Shown here in pieces: positions 11,209 through 22,479 of a DNA stretch of 64,000 nt. Each line of letters begins with the position of its first letter. Positions within the stretch are counted from its first letter, which is position 1. The notes beneath the pieces were generated by a model. That model saw nothing but the letters and a program-made list of their open reading frames with translations, did no database searches and was not told the origin of the DNA. Origin of the DNA: Cymodocea nodosa (taxonomy: Eukaryota; Streptophyta; Magnoliopsida; Alismatales; Cymodoceaceae); the NCBI GenBank assembly GCA_036874045.1, contig CM072339.1, forward strand, positions 13,709,501-13,773,500, given 5' to 3'. The translations under genes were made by a program, and so were the position numbers.

Positions 11209-11823
11209 CATTAGGAAAAGATCAACTCAACGGACTTGATATAAAAATATAAAACATGTGCAACTCACATGACATAAAGAAATATTTATAATTTAAAACA
11301 ACTTTCCAATGATAAAATGATTTTTCGATTACTTACAAACTATAAGTATCCAAAACTTATATGCCTTTCGGACAGTTAGCATCCAACCTTCCAAAGGATA
11401 ATCTTAAGTCATGTTTTAAGGTCACGACATGTGTCCTATTGGAAACAAATATCACATTTAAATTCAACACATACATACTCCTAACTTAACAAGTTTTTAT
11501 AGCTTCAACCTGTAATTCAATGAACTTATCTCGTTGAGTTAACTATAACTCAACGAGTTGTTACCAAGCACCTATACATGATTAATATATGCAAATAAAA
11601 CATATCATGTTTAACACTATAAAGCCACACTTGAATCAAGTTTTCAATTTTCCAAAAATGATATTTAATTAATGTTAATTCTTTAAAATTATGCACATTT
11701 TGTAATTAAGACATATAATCATGCAATTGTAACATAATGGCTTAATTCTCATATGATAAGTTAAATATTATGTAATTAACCATTACTTAACCATTAATAT
11801 TATGCACTTTTTCATTCTAAACA
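11209..11823 (-). repeat. Partial gypsy LTR (family C), 5' part only
   Basis: On the - strand this starts TGTTTAGAATGAAAAAGTGC and matches the first ~600 bp of the complete solo LTR at 12140-14280. It lies between gag and integrase sequence and lacks a polypurine tract upstream, so it came in by insertion or recombination rather than as a natural element end. Confidence 0.7.
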
Positions 11824-12139
11824 CATGGTGTAGACATTGATTAATAAATCTTTAAATCATTCAAAATATTTCTAGAATGATTCTCCTTGTTTTTCGCTAC
11901 ACATTAATATTACTTTTTTTTCTTAATCGTTTGATGAGTTGGATAATATTTTTCCAAAAAAATTGAACAAAATTCAGTCCACATAGAAATTGAATTAGGA
12001 GCCAAAGTATATAACCATCTCTTAGTCGTGTCTTTTAAAGCAAAGGAAATATATCTAAGTTTGATAGCATCTATACTCATGTTCGATATTTTCATCATTT
12101 GACAAATCTCATTAAATTCTCTAAGAAAATAATAGGTGT
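11824..12139 (-). mobile_element. gag remnant of gypsy unit 2, middle part
   Basis: Capsid-type sequence (NISNMSIDAIKLRYISFALKD block) matches 5210-5520 and 50570-50870. It is separated from the N-terminal gag part (14281-14759) by the solo LTR between them. Confidence 0.7.
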
Positions 12140-14280
12140 TGTCTTGGTTGTGAAAAGTCAAATCAAAAAACTTATTTGATTTTTTTTTTATGCTTATATT
12201 AATAAATTCTCTCAAAGTAAACAAACAACTTTTCACACAAATTAGCTATTAAGTCAAATTTGTATTTTTAACTACAAGTGCACAGTGTTTATTATATTTG
12301 TGTGCAAGTACAGGTCGATCCCATAGGAATTGAGCAAGAATTATGTATTATTTTGATTTTTATAACTAGAGTTTTATATATATTCAATTAAGCTCTCCGT
12401 TGATTTATAGTTAACTCAACGAACTATCCTCGTAGACTTAAGTTAACTCTATGAGCTTAACTTGTAATTTCCAATTCAATGTTGCTATTCAAAGAGGAAT
12501 TTGGTCATTCATTGGGTAGTTCTACAGAATGTAAATAATATCAATTAAGCTTTATAATGTTAGTTAATTTGAGATGTATCATTAATCAACACGAACATTC
12601 AAATATTTCGAACAATAACTAGTAAGATTTTTAAGTATTCTGTACAAATCAATTTCAATAATCAATAAAACTATTTTCTATTTTCTAAATCAAATAAATA
12701 CAAAACATTCACAATATTGACAATGATAACATTAATCACAATACAAAACAAACAATACAACACATAAATACGACTAACTATAAACACAGATAATTAGTTT
12801 TTTTTGGTACTTTTGTTTTGATATGTTCCTCAAGAAGAACAAAAGATGAAAGGTAAAAATTCTCTATCAGCAGTAAAAACTTTTGTCACTACATGTGATG
12901 CAGTTACACCATTGAAAATTTAATCACTTACAGTCACGCCTCCTCTCCCTATAGAATCGCAAACCGAGACTTGTAAGTTGATCTCCTCTTCAGTATATTG
13001 GCATCAACCTGAAATCAAGGCTAGAAGTTTTACAATCTCCTGAGATATGAGTTGGTGCTTGGTGAAAATGGCTTTCCTTCCTACGACACAATCACTCCTC
13101 ACAGTGGTTGTTAGTCACCGTGTTTGGATTAGAATCGACTTGACATCCAGAAACTATCCTCACAAACCTCCGATGGTTGATGCTTGTGGTGGTGTTGTGG
13201 AGCTTTAGGGAACTTCCGATGTTTCCTACAGTTAGCACGATTCTCCACCTTCACACCCCCTTTCTTCATCTTTCTCCTCTTCTTTTTATATTTTTTTCCG
13301 TAGTAACTGCTTCTACCTGATGATCGGTTGGATTTCCTTCATTCATATCAATGATAGTGATTTCTTCTTCATTCCACAAGTTAATTCCTACATGATACGT
13401 GCAATCACAATTTTCCTTCGAATTTCCTATTTCTGCAACTGCTAATAGTGACATGTTAGAAAATAACTAGTCTATGGAGTAAGTGTAACTCAACGAACTT
13501 ACTTTGTTGACTTAACTGTTAACTCAATGGACTTAACATAAAATAATATATCACGTGAAATAAAGAAATAACTTATAAGCTTATAATACTAACACGACGC
13601 GTTACCTTAGTGTATATTCAAGTAACTCAACACGTATAGTTATGCTAATTTAACAAGTTAAACATGTGCAGCTCATGTGACATAATAAAACATTTAAATT
13701 CAATACGTGCATAATTCTAACTTAATGAATTCAGATATACAACTAACAGTTTTACTCGCTAACTCAACGAGTTCTCACGTGATCTTTTTACACCTTTAAA
13801 CATATAACTCAACGAGTTAGCATGTGATCTTTTAACAAAAATAACACTAACTCAATGAGTTGTTACTGTGCACCTGTACATGATATAAATATATGCAAAT
13901 AAAATATATCATACTTAATACTATAAAACCATACTTAAATCAGGTTTTTAGATCACGACACGTGTCTTTCTTGAAATAATAAAATACTCTTTAAGTATTC
14001 AAAACATAATGTAACTAAAATGAACGGAGAGTAAAATACAATGTAACTCTCCGAAATAACAGACATTTTAGACACTTAGAAATTAAAAAGCCTATAACTC
14101 ACCGACAATTTAAAAATATACTTCATTAACGTTAATTTACTAGAATTATGCACATTATTTAATTAAGGTATATAATCGTGCAATTATAACATAATGGCTT
14201 AATTCTCATATGATAAGCTAAATATAATGCAATTAACCATTATTTAACTGTTAATATTATGCACTTTTTCATTTTAAACA
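12140..14280 (-). repeat. Solo LTR, gypsy family C, with 5-bp target duplication
   Basis: A complete 2.14-kb LTR lies on the - strand, TGTTTAAAATG… to …CCAAGACA. It is flanked by identical GGTGT at 12135-12139 and 14281-14285, and the gag sequence continues across the site, so it is a solo LTR left after recombination. It carries the GGGATCGACCTGTACTTGCAC block near its 3' end, TTGAGTTA words, and CGGATAGTTA-type words in the first part. Confidence 0.9.
13266..13454 (-). CDS. Possible short ORF inside family C LTR
   Basis: A 62-residue open frame with the block SWNEEEITIIDMNEGNPT-like recurs at the same place in other family C LTRs, though not always open: + strand near 35630-35790, - strand near 44166-44340, 32850-33000 and 25430-25555. 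The encoded sequence is acidic in the middle and basic at the end. No family is recognised. It may be chance conservation within young LTR copies. Confidence 0.25.
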   Translation of the reverse strand: MSLLAVAEIGNSKENCDCTYHVGINLWNEEEITIIDMNEGNPTDHQVEAVTTEKNIKRRGER

Positions 14281-14759
14281 GGTGTCTTCTTTTTCAAATC
14301 CATAATAGTGTGGTAATTGACTACTATAATTAGATCTCAATTCAAACATATTTCCCTCAAAGTTTGGTAACTGAATACATCAAGGTTCATCTACTAACTC
14401 AGGATAAAGAATTTCTCCTAATGGTTTTTCTACTAGAATAGACATTTCTACATTTTCCTCAAATGAAAGGTTAGCTACACCTTGAAGGATTTTGTTTAAT
14501 TCAATTTCAAAAAATTTAACAATATAATTCTATGTTAAATAATCCTATGTAGGTGTTCTAATTAATCGTTTAGTGTTAGGAGAATAAATCTATGTTTTCA
14601 TAAACTCTCAACATATAGCAAATTTCAAAAAGTTAATTACATACCTATTTGACGTTTTGCTCTGATGATGTAAAAGATTGTTGACAGATGAAGTTGAATC
14701 AGCTACTTCTCTTTCTAGTTCCCCAACGAGTTCTCTTCTCTTCACTTAATGCTGGTAAC
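14281..14759 (-). mobile_element. gag remnant of gypsy unit 2, N-terminal part and leader
   Basis: This contains the SQLPHYYGLEKEDT-type block and the upstream acidic segment, matching 5500-5990. Near 14650-14745 a short coding-like leader (ELVGELEREVADSTSS) ends at a GTATGT. Broken. Confidence 0.65.
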
Positions 14760-16293
14760 TGTTGAGCTATACTTTTAGCTCAAGCTTTACTGCAAGTGCA
14801 CAGTTCCTTTGGTGTACATGGCAAATACAGGTCATTCTTCTACAAGGATTGTGTTTATGACTTAATCAATTATTACTCAACTTTGCTCTTTAACCTCTTA
14901 GGTATACTTCAATAAATTAATGACATGTGAATGTAGAATAATCAAAATAACACAAGCTCACAAATCATGTAGTTTTAAGGCAATGTGTAGTGGAAAATGG
15001 TGATGTGAATCAATTTCTTTACTTGTAAATCTATCAAGCCATTCAAGTATAAAATCCACACCAATTCCACGTGAGTTTAAATGCAAGATATATGCAAAAG
15101 AAAACAAGAGAAAAATTATAGAATATGAAGAAAGAATACACTACTCTATTCTAATTTATACTAAGTGCATGCAACTATGCTATTTGCTAATCTAGCTAAA
15201 ACTATACTACACTACTTGCATTATAAATTCTTTTTGGGATTGATTTGGATAAAAGGTGATCAATATAAGAGATAGCAAACTCAATTAACTACTGAAATTA
15301 AAATTAACAACAAGAGATAAATGATAGGTTCTTCATTCAAATGAACATCAACACTTATTTTCTTCTTCTTTCAATTCACACCTCCTACTCAAATGCGCCA
15401 AGCCACCATTGATGGGTGTCATTCACTCTTGTGAAAGCCCACCAATAGCCCCAACAATACATGTGAATAGAGGATGCAATTTAGAAGTTAAAAAGAAGAA
15501 TTAAACATTCATATACATTCATTAGAACTCTATCTAGCTAAGAAGACATATAATTGAGATGTTCACCACCAATTCTCATCAATTCTTCCTTCTATACAAG
15601 AAAATAATAAACTCTAAGGGTTGTCACTACCTTAGGAGCTTCTTCTCTTCTTCTCTAGAGCTTTGAATTCAATGGAACTTGGCAGCAACCTCACCTCCAA
15701 CCCTAGACGTTTTCTCCTTAGCCCTTGGAATGGTGAATAGCATCAATGGATGGTCTCCTTGCAAGCATAAGCCTCACCTCCAAGCTTTCTTCTCTTCTTT
15801 CTTTCTCTTGTTGGAAGCACCAAGGTGGCCTACGAAATTCCTCTCCCCTTGCATTTATGTTGGCATGTGTTCTCTCTCTTTGATGTGGCACCTTGGTTTT
15901 ATCACCAAGCCAATAGGATGTCATAGATCTAGGAGGGCCAATAAGGTGTTGGCATGTCCTCTTCTTTAAAGTTTAGTCCACCAACTTTTGATTCTTTACA
16001 TCTTCTTTTGGTCTTTTGCATTAAGCTCCTTCTATATGTGTGTTACCTACAATTAATGGAAATTGAACTCCAAGAGACATTAGCCAACATAGGACATTCA
16101 AAATAAAATCAATGTGTTCCATGTAAAATTATATCCAATGGGGGATGCACTTGTTAATTAAATTTCTATATTGCACTATATTTCAAGACTTATATTACTT
16201 ATAATTAATATCATTTATCCACCATAGATAGATAATATCATGCAAAATTACTTATAAAATTCATTAAAAATGGGCAAAATTAAAGCTTGAACA
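14760..16293 (-). repeat. Solo LTR, family E (Tat-like), with 5-bp target duplication
   Basis: A 1.53-kb sequence TGTTGAGCTATAC… to …GCTTGAACA is flanked by GTAAC at 14755-14759 and 16294-16298. The left part has the inverted R-U5-like block (GCAAGTGCACAG … CAAATACAGGTCATTCT), so the LTR reads on the - strand. The open frames inside it (15679-15969 and the opposite strand) have no supporting homology and are LTR sequence. No other copy is in the window. Confidence 0.85.
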
Positions 16294-16790
16294 GTAACTA
16301 GTAAATAACTCTTGGTTTTGTTTTTATAATGCATGCCCATATTACATGTTAGGAATTTTGTTTTGATGATGAATGCTTTATTAAATTTTATAAATAAGTC
16401 TACATAATATTTTCTAAGTATAATAGTCATGTAGTTAAATGTTGACAAGTTATCGGAAAGTTTCATTTAAAATTTCGAATAGTTAAGATTTTCGAATAGT
16501 TATGCTTTAGATAGTTAAACTTTCGAATAGTTAATGTTTTGATTTAGTCGAAGAGTTATGTTAAAAACTCATATAGTTAACTTATCTGTACGTGTTTTAA
16601 ATAATTAAGTTTTTACGTGTTTTTCATGTGCATTTAATAATGAAAATTGAAGAGTTAGATAACTGTTCTAGTTTTTATACGCATGGATAGATAACTGTTT
16701 GAGTTTTATAAAAGATTAACGAACAGATAAGTTTTCTTTGTTCAGTCACGTGTTTTTGCTAGTGCAAAAACTCGAAGAGTTACAAATAAG

Positions 16791-17814
16791 TGTTACGTTC
16801 GGAACTAATCATTCAGTCAACTTTCTATGGCATGATTCAGAAACACTCACCTCTTAACTCACCAAAATTGGAAGTGAAGAGTAGAAGGAAGAAATAACAC
16901 AATGAAGACACAAGATTTACGTGATTCAGCAATAGCCCACGTCCATGGAGAGTTGAGGGTTCTTCTATGAGCTTCGACACAATCAACCGCAATGTTTTAC
17001 AACATCATAAAGGTTTATATACTACCCAACTTAGGGTTAATAAACCTTTAATTACATTCAAGCCATTACAATAGAGAAATAATGCTTCAGAGAAGGGACT
17101 CTCACTTTTGGAGCCTTATCTTCCTAACTTACCGAAATCTGCAACATTTCGGATAGTTATAGACTTAACTATCTGAAGAAATTCTTCTTTCTTCATTTAT
17201 TGTAACGGGCGGTACTGTAGCAAGCTAATTGTCTGGAGAGATTCGATCTTTCGGATAGTTATTGACTTAACTGTCCGAAAACCCACTTACTCCTCTCTCT
17301 GTCCTTTCAGAAGGTTCTACTGTTAACTCTCCGAAAAACTACATGTCTTTCGAATAGTTAAGACAGGTCTTAACTATCCGAAAACTCACTTAAGTGTCTC
17401 TTTAGTCATTTCGGAAGGTTCTACTGTTAACCTTCCGAAAACTTATGATTTTCGGATAGTTACTGCCTAACTATCCGAAGATCCACTTAAGTTTCTACTT
17501 TTTGGATACTTGGCTTCTTAACTATCCGAACATCCACTTAAGTGTCTGACTTTCGAATACTTAGCTTCATAACTGTCCGAGCATCCACTTAAGTGTCCTT
17601 TAAGTCATTTCAGATGGTTACAACCAGTACCCCTCTGAAATCTTCTAACTTTTGGATAGTTAGCTCAAAGCCTCCGACTAAAACTATATTTTTCAGATAC
17701 TTAGGTCTAATAACCTACCGAAAAATAAATTTGTCGAATACTTGCTGTTAACAAGCTTCCGATTTAACCTAGACTTCTTGTGGCATACTTTACACTGTAC
17801 TACTTGCCCTAACA
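16791..17814 (+). repeat. Solo LTR, copia-type family H, nested in family A LTR
   Basis: TGTTACGTTCGG… to …GCCCTAACA, 1024 bp, is flanked by ATAAG at 16786-16790 and 17815-17819. The TGTTA…TAACA ends are usual for Ty1/copia. A GC-richer block near 16920-17000 precedes a TATATAC box. The right two thirds are a dense array of hairpin-forming CGGATAGTTA words. Only copy in the window. Confidence 0.9.
17120..17745. repeat. Hairpin word array CGGATAGTTA…TAACTATCCG in family H LTR
   Basis: About ten units of ~60-70 bp each pair a forward TTTCGGATAGTTA or TTCGGAAGGTT with a nearby inverted TAACTATCCGAAA or AACCTTCCGAAA, followed by CCACTTAAGTGTC. Arm and linker sequences vary, but the word pair is kept. 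This is the densest array of this word family in the window. Confidence 0.75.
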
Positions 17815-18606
17815 ATAAGTGTTTGAGTTTTTACAATACTTAAAGGATAAGTGTTTGACTAAAGCGGTAATTTAGAAGATATTCTACAAATCTCCAAGAA
17901 GATAAAGTTTTAGTGGATCTACGATATGAAATTGTGGAAATTCAAAATGATAATGGAGATAGTGGAAATTTCAAAATAGAGAGTGGACATAGTGGAAATT
18001 CAAAATGATAGTGAAAATCGTGGATAATTTAAATTTGAAATTAGTACATAGATTATGGATTAAGTGGATGAATATGATGAACGTGAAGTCATAGTTTCGA
18101 CTACTATAAATAGAGAGTACGAGCTGCATTACGATCATCCCAATCCCCAATCACAATATGAAAAATCAAGTCTGAATATTCAACTACATATTCAATCCCA
18201 ATCCAAAAAAATTCTCTAACATTAGAAGAAGTTCGAAATTCCAAGCAATTTCAAAAAAGAAGCTGCAAACGTAAGAAGTTTGGAAATTTGACGATTCGAG
18301 AAGAAGAGATACAGAAGTTGAGCAAAAAGAAGGAAAAAGAGCTACGTGCATAAAAATCAAGTTTTATACAATTCAAAATTAGCTTAGAATGAGGACTTCA
18401 TTTTCTATTTGAATTGTATATCGAACTTTACCGTATCAAAATCGATAAGAAGGGAATTGCGCTGAAAAGAAATTGTAAATTCTTTCTTTAAAGTTTATAA
18501 AGAATAGAATTTTATTTACGAGTGTTTTGTGCTCTTGTTTTATCTGTTGGTAATTTAATTACTAAAGACACAATTCACCCTCCTCTTATCATATAACGAT
18601 CCTACA

Positions 18607-18855
18607 TTACAAATGCATCTCGTTGCAAGAACGTGTCTTGTAATGTGCGGTATGGTTCTTATATTTATCGATATGTGCTCCACTTCTAAATTTAAATTCT
18701 CAGTAACCGCTAAACCCATGAAGTCATGTACATGGAGATAAGAATAATTGTTCAGCTAACTCCATGGACTAACTTCATTGAGTTATAGATAATTCAACAG
18801 AGTGACCTCGGTTACTATTCCTAACTTAATGAACTAACCTCGTCAAGTTATAACT
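18607..18855. repeat. gag leader and TTGAGTTA word array of gypsy unit 2
   Basis: Sequence matching 6045-6300 continues after the solo LTR (GCATCTCGTTGCAAGAACG), followed by GAGTTATAGATAATTCAAC and related words. No gene. Confidence 0.6.
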
Positions 18856-19142
18856 TGTAGAAATTTTAGAGTTATAATCTAAAGTTATGAATCAAATAAG
18901 TTTATGAGTGTCCATAAAGCTAACTACATAACTATATAACTTTATAGTAGTCCACAAAGTTAACTATATAACTTTACGACAGTTCATAAACTTAACTATA
19001 TAAGTTTACGATAGTTTGTAAACTTATGCACTTAGAAAATATTTTAAGTTCATCAAGTATACATAAATGTTGAATATAAATCTTCTTGTAATCATTAAAA
19101 CATAAACATATTAATGTATAAAAACATTATCCCTAATAATTA
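18856..19142. mobile_element. Small AT-rich insertion with internal repeats
   Basis: Compared with the same place at 6290, about 290 bp are extra here, starting TGTAGAAATTTTAG. Inside, AACTATATAACTTTA(C/T) with a following (A/G)GTTC/GTCCA(C/T)AAA recurs about four times at ~40-bp spacing. It may be a small LTR-type (TRIM-like) or other non-autonomous element; a convincing target duplication was not found. Confidence 0.4.
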
Positions 19143-19744
19143 ATTAACTCAAATGAATAGCTCAAGCTTCTATTTGCTAATTTCGCAAACTAACTTCGTT
19201 AAGTTATAGATAACCCAATGGAGTGACCATATATACTATTATAGCTTCGTGGCATTAAGGTTAACTCAACAGACTAAGTTCGTTAAGTTAGCATTTAGGC
19301 AATTTTTCCTAAGAAACTTGCTTCTCATTTTATCTCCTATTTTCTTTCCTACATATTATCAACATGAATATAATTAAATATATATAATTAATTTAGTATT
19401 CAAATTCAAACTCATTTAATTTCATTTAATTCCAAACATAAATGTATATTTAACTCAAAATTCATTTCTTATTATACAAAAAATAGAATTTTCTTCAATC
19501 TGTAAACATATTCAAATATTTTCAAATCATCGTGCATTTAACCATATCATTCATAAATTTTTTTTAAAACAGTCTTGTAATGTTTCAAACAAATATATAG
19601 ATTTGAATTCCAATACAACTTTGAATTAAATTAGTCACTCACATTTAGAACATTTCAAAAGCATATTTATTTGTCAAATAAACATATATATATAATTTGT
19701 TGAAATTACATACAACTAGACATTTTACAATACAAGTAGATGAT

Positions 19745-21990
19745 TAATACATTTAATCTCTATTTCTTAATTCATCTACTTCTCTCTAGAGTTTTTCTAA
19801 TTATTGCTCCTGAAGCTTCTCTAGAAGGTCCTACAATCCTAGTCATGTCAATAATAGCAACATAACTTCTGTATTCTTTTATCAAGATGGCCCTAGATTA
19901 GATCTTCTTTGATGTCTATTTGGTGAAATCAATAACATCCATCATTATTATTGGTATCAAGTCTCCATAAAATAGCTTCTTCTTTAAAGATCTGATTTTT
20001 GATAGGAGTAGTTGGCACTAGTTCACTTGAATTCTATTGACAACTACAAATGTGACCCATTTTACAAACTAACTCAATTCTACATCATGGTTATGCCTCT
20101 GATAGATAGTCTTAATTAAAATGTTAGTCACCATATGTGTCTTTCCTTTTAAGTATTTCATTCTGTTTAGAAGTGGCACACAAGGGTCGATGGCTAAACA
20201 CTGCTTGATTTCCTGTTCTATCTATTTAGTTGCAGTTGTTTTTTCCAAAATTTCTATTCCTCCATTCTTTACTCCTAATATACTGTGGAGAAGCTCGAGT
20301 GTTATCTATATGTTAGCCTCCTCCACATTTGATAATAATGTTCCATCTTCTTTTAAGTTTGCATAAAAGTTGGGCACTAAATTCTCATATATTGCATGCC
20401 CACTTACTTTCGAAATTATTTCCAATAGACCTTGGAATTCAAATAGTTCTCTAATGTCCTCCATTCTAGTCTAGTAAACTAGCCTACTATATATAATATC
20501 ATACATCTTTATTTCTTGATATTTGTCATATGCTTCCTGGCTCCAAAAATGAACTACATTCATTACTATTACTTCAAAAGGGTTAGGAAACTGAACTTCT
20601 TGTTCCATAGGGGTTTGCTCTTCCAATTCTTCCTCTATTTGCTAAACTTGTTACTACTGAAAAGATAGGTTGTCTATAGATTCCTATTCTTCAACTCTTA
20701 TATTTGATGGAGAGTCTACAGTACTTTCCACACTTTTACTTTTTAAATTGTCTATAAATTGTTGAAGGGTTTCATCCTCTTCAATGGAATCAGTCGAACT
20801 GTTTTCTTTAGTTTCTATTGAATCTTGATCAACTTCTTCTGTTTCTTCTTCTTCCTCCTCTTCATATTCCACTATTAATGGCTTCTCTGTGTTAATGGAA
20901 GATGAAGTCTTGGGCATAGCAGATTCTGCTCTTTCAGATTCTTTTTCTTCCTCGCTAATTTCTTCAAGCTGCAGCTCTATTTCAGCCTAATTTTCTTCTT
21001 CTCTTTGCTACTACACTTGATCTTCTTCTTCTTTTGATACTAAATCTATATAAATGGGCTCCTATGGCCCTAATATAAGTGTTACCGACTCAGGTTTAAT
21101 TTCCTAAGCCTCAAGCACTTTTTCTTTTCCTTTTTTTATTCTAATTAATTGTATCTATTCTTTCTCTTCTTCCTTAAATAGTAAATCAACAAAAATTAAC
21201 CCTTTTTTGTCCTTGAGCCATAGGAATTGGCTCTTCTTCCTTGATAGTTACTAGTCTCGAAGGACCAACCTTAGGTTCTTTTACAACTGGTGTTATTCCA
21301 ACTGCTTCCTGATGTTATTTTAATTTAACTTTATATTTTGCTTTTACTCTTTCTTCAATCCATCTCCTCTGGATTGCATCAAACAGAATGCATGTTTTTG
21401 CTAAGACCATCAACTCCTTAGCCCCCTATTCTTTCCAGAGTTTAACCAAATCATTAAATTCTTTAATCTCCTCCTTAGATCTCGAACCTAAAAATACAAC
21501 TTTTTATGTTGGTCTTGGTTGTTGATCTAAGGGTCTTGGTTGTTGATCTGAGGGTCTTGGTTGGTGTTGTTGTTGCAGGACTCCAAATGGTTCTCATTGT
21601 TTCTCTTGTTGTTGTTGTTCAACTCATCTTTCAGCCACACAATAAATTTTATGTAGGAACCATGCCCTATATTTTCGTTGGATCAGTTCCAATGCAGTCC
21701 CATTATGAGACTTGATTCAACATTCTCTATTTGCTACTGATTCTGTTGCTACTCACATTGTAGTCTCAAAAATGCTTGGAACTCTAACATCCAATTTCGC
21801 AATATTTTTAGTAAAATGAAGGATTTGTTCTTCTACTTCTTGAAGCTCCTTCTCACATATTGTATTCCAAATCCTTTTCCATGAATGTCAATCTTTAGAC
21901 TGATGTAGAAAACTCGTGATGTCAATCTCATCCCACTAGTTTTATGTCATCTTCAACTTCATTGCTTTACGAAACATAACAGAACGGATT
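19745..21990 (-). CDS. Transposon-protein (Transposase_32-type) ORF of gypsy unit 2, broken
   Basis: Same plan as 6895-9110. There is a charged N-terminal region with Glu-rich acidic stretches (the 20684-20917 open frame has EYEEEEEEETEEVDQDSIET), then the transposon-protein domain in the C-terminal third (20000-20560, with FYANLKE-, LLHSILGVKNGG- and KYLKGKTHMVT-like blocks) and a short coiled-coil tail near 19750. It lies between integrase (22480 onward, upstream on the - strand) and gag. Decayed. Confidence 0.65.
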
Positions 21991-22119
21991 TTTACTATAC
22001 TAAGCCCTAAATAATTTCTGTAGATAATGCTCTCAATCTTAAGTTAAAGTTTAAATAAACCCTAAGTTTTTGGCTAGTAATCGGGTTATTTCTTGTGTAA
22101 ATTTATGATTCTCTCTCTT

Positions 22120-22440
22120 ACTACTCCATTGAATTACATGTTAACTCTAGGAACTAAGTTCATGGACTTACCGATAGACTCAACAGACTAACTTTGTTGA
22201 GTTAAGCTTAACTCAATGGACTTCCCAAAAAGGCTATATTTAATAAAATAATATAAATATAATTTTTTGCTTTGATCAAAATCGAAGAATCTTTGATCTA
22301 ACCAACTCTTGATTTTTATAATTTTTTTCTTAATTTTGATCGAACCAATATTTTTCTTCGGTCAAACTGACAAATTTTCTTAAGACAATAGGTTAAACCA
22401 ATACTATATTGTGGTTGAACCTACAATTATACTTAATATA
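22120..22440. repeat. Word arrays between integrase and transposon-protein ORF (unit 2)
   Basis: TTGAGTTAAGCTTAACTCAATGG-type palindromes (22120-22230) are followed by GGTCAAACTGA/GGTTGAACC words (22260-22430) and a TA microsatellite (22437-22454). Same arrangement as 9235-9835. Confidence 0.65.
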
Positions 22441-22479
22441 TATATATATATAGCTTTGGTATAGGACTTGAGTAGTCCT

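Larger units (their letters stand above)
16347..18606 (+). repeat. Solo LTR, copia-type family A, with target duplication and nested LTR
   Basis: TGTTAGGAATTTTG… to …GATCCTACA is flanked by TTACA at 16342-16346 and 18607-18611. Subtracting the nested 1-kb LTR and its duplicate leaves about 1.23 kb, the same as the LTR at 3152-4386. The gypsy leader sequence continues on both sides. Confidence 0.9.

Noticed and set aside
15679-15969. 96-residue open frame as a gene
   Set aside because: It lies wholly inside a solo LTR with target duplicates, has a shadow on the other strand and no family signature.
16786-17819. 9-bp duplicate AATAAGTGT suggesting a Mutator-like element
   Set aside because: A 5-bp ATAAG duplicate with TGTTA…TAACA ends explains it better as a solo LTR; the extra matching bases overlap the LTR's own TGT.
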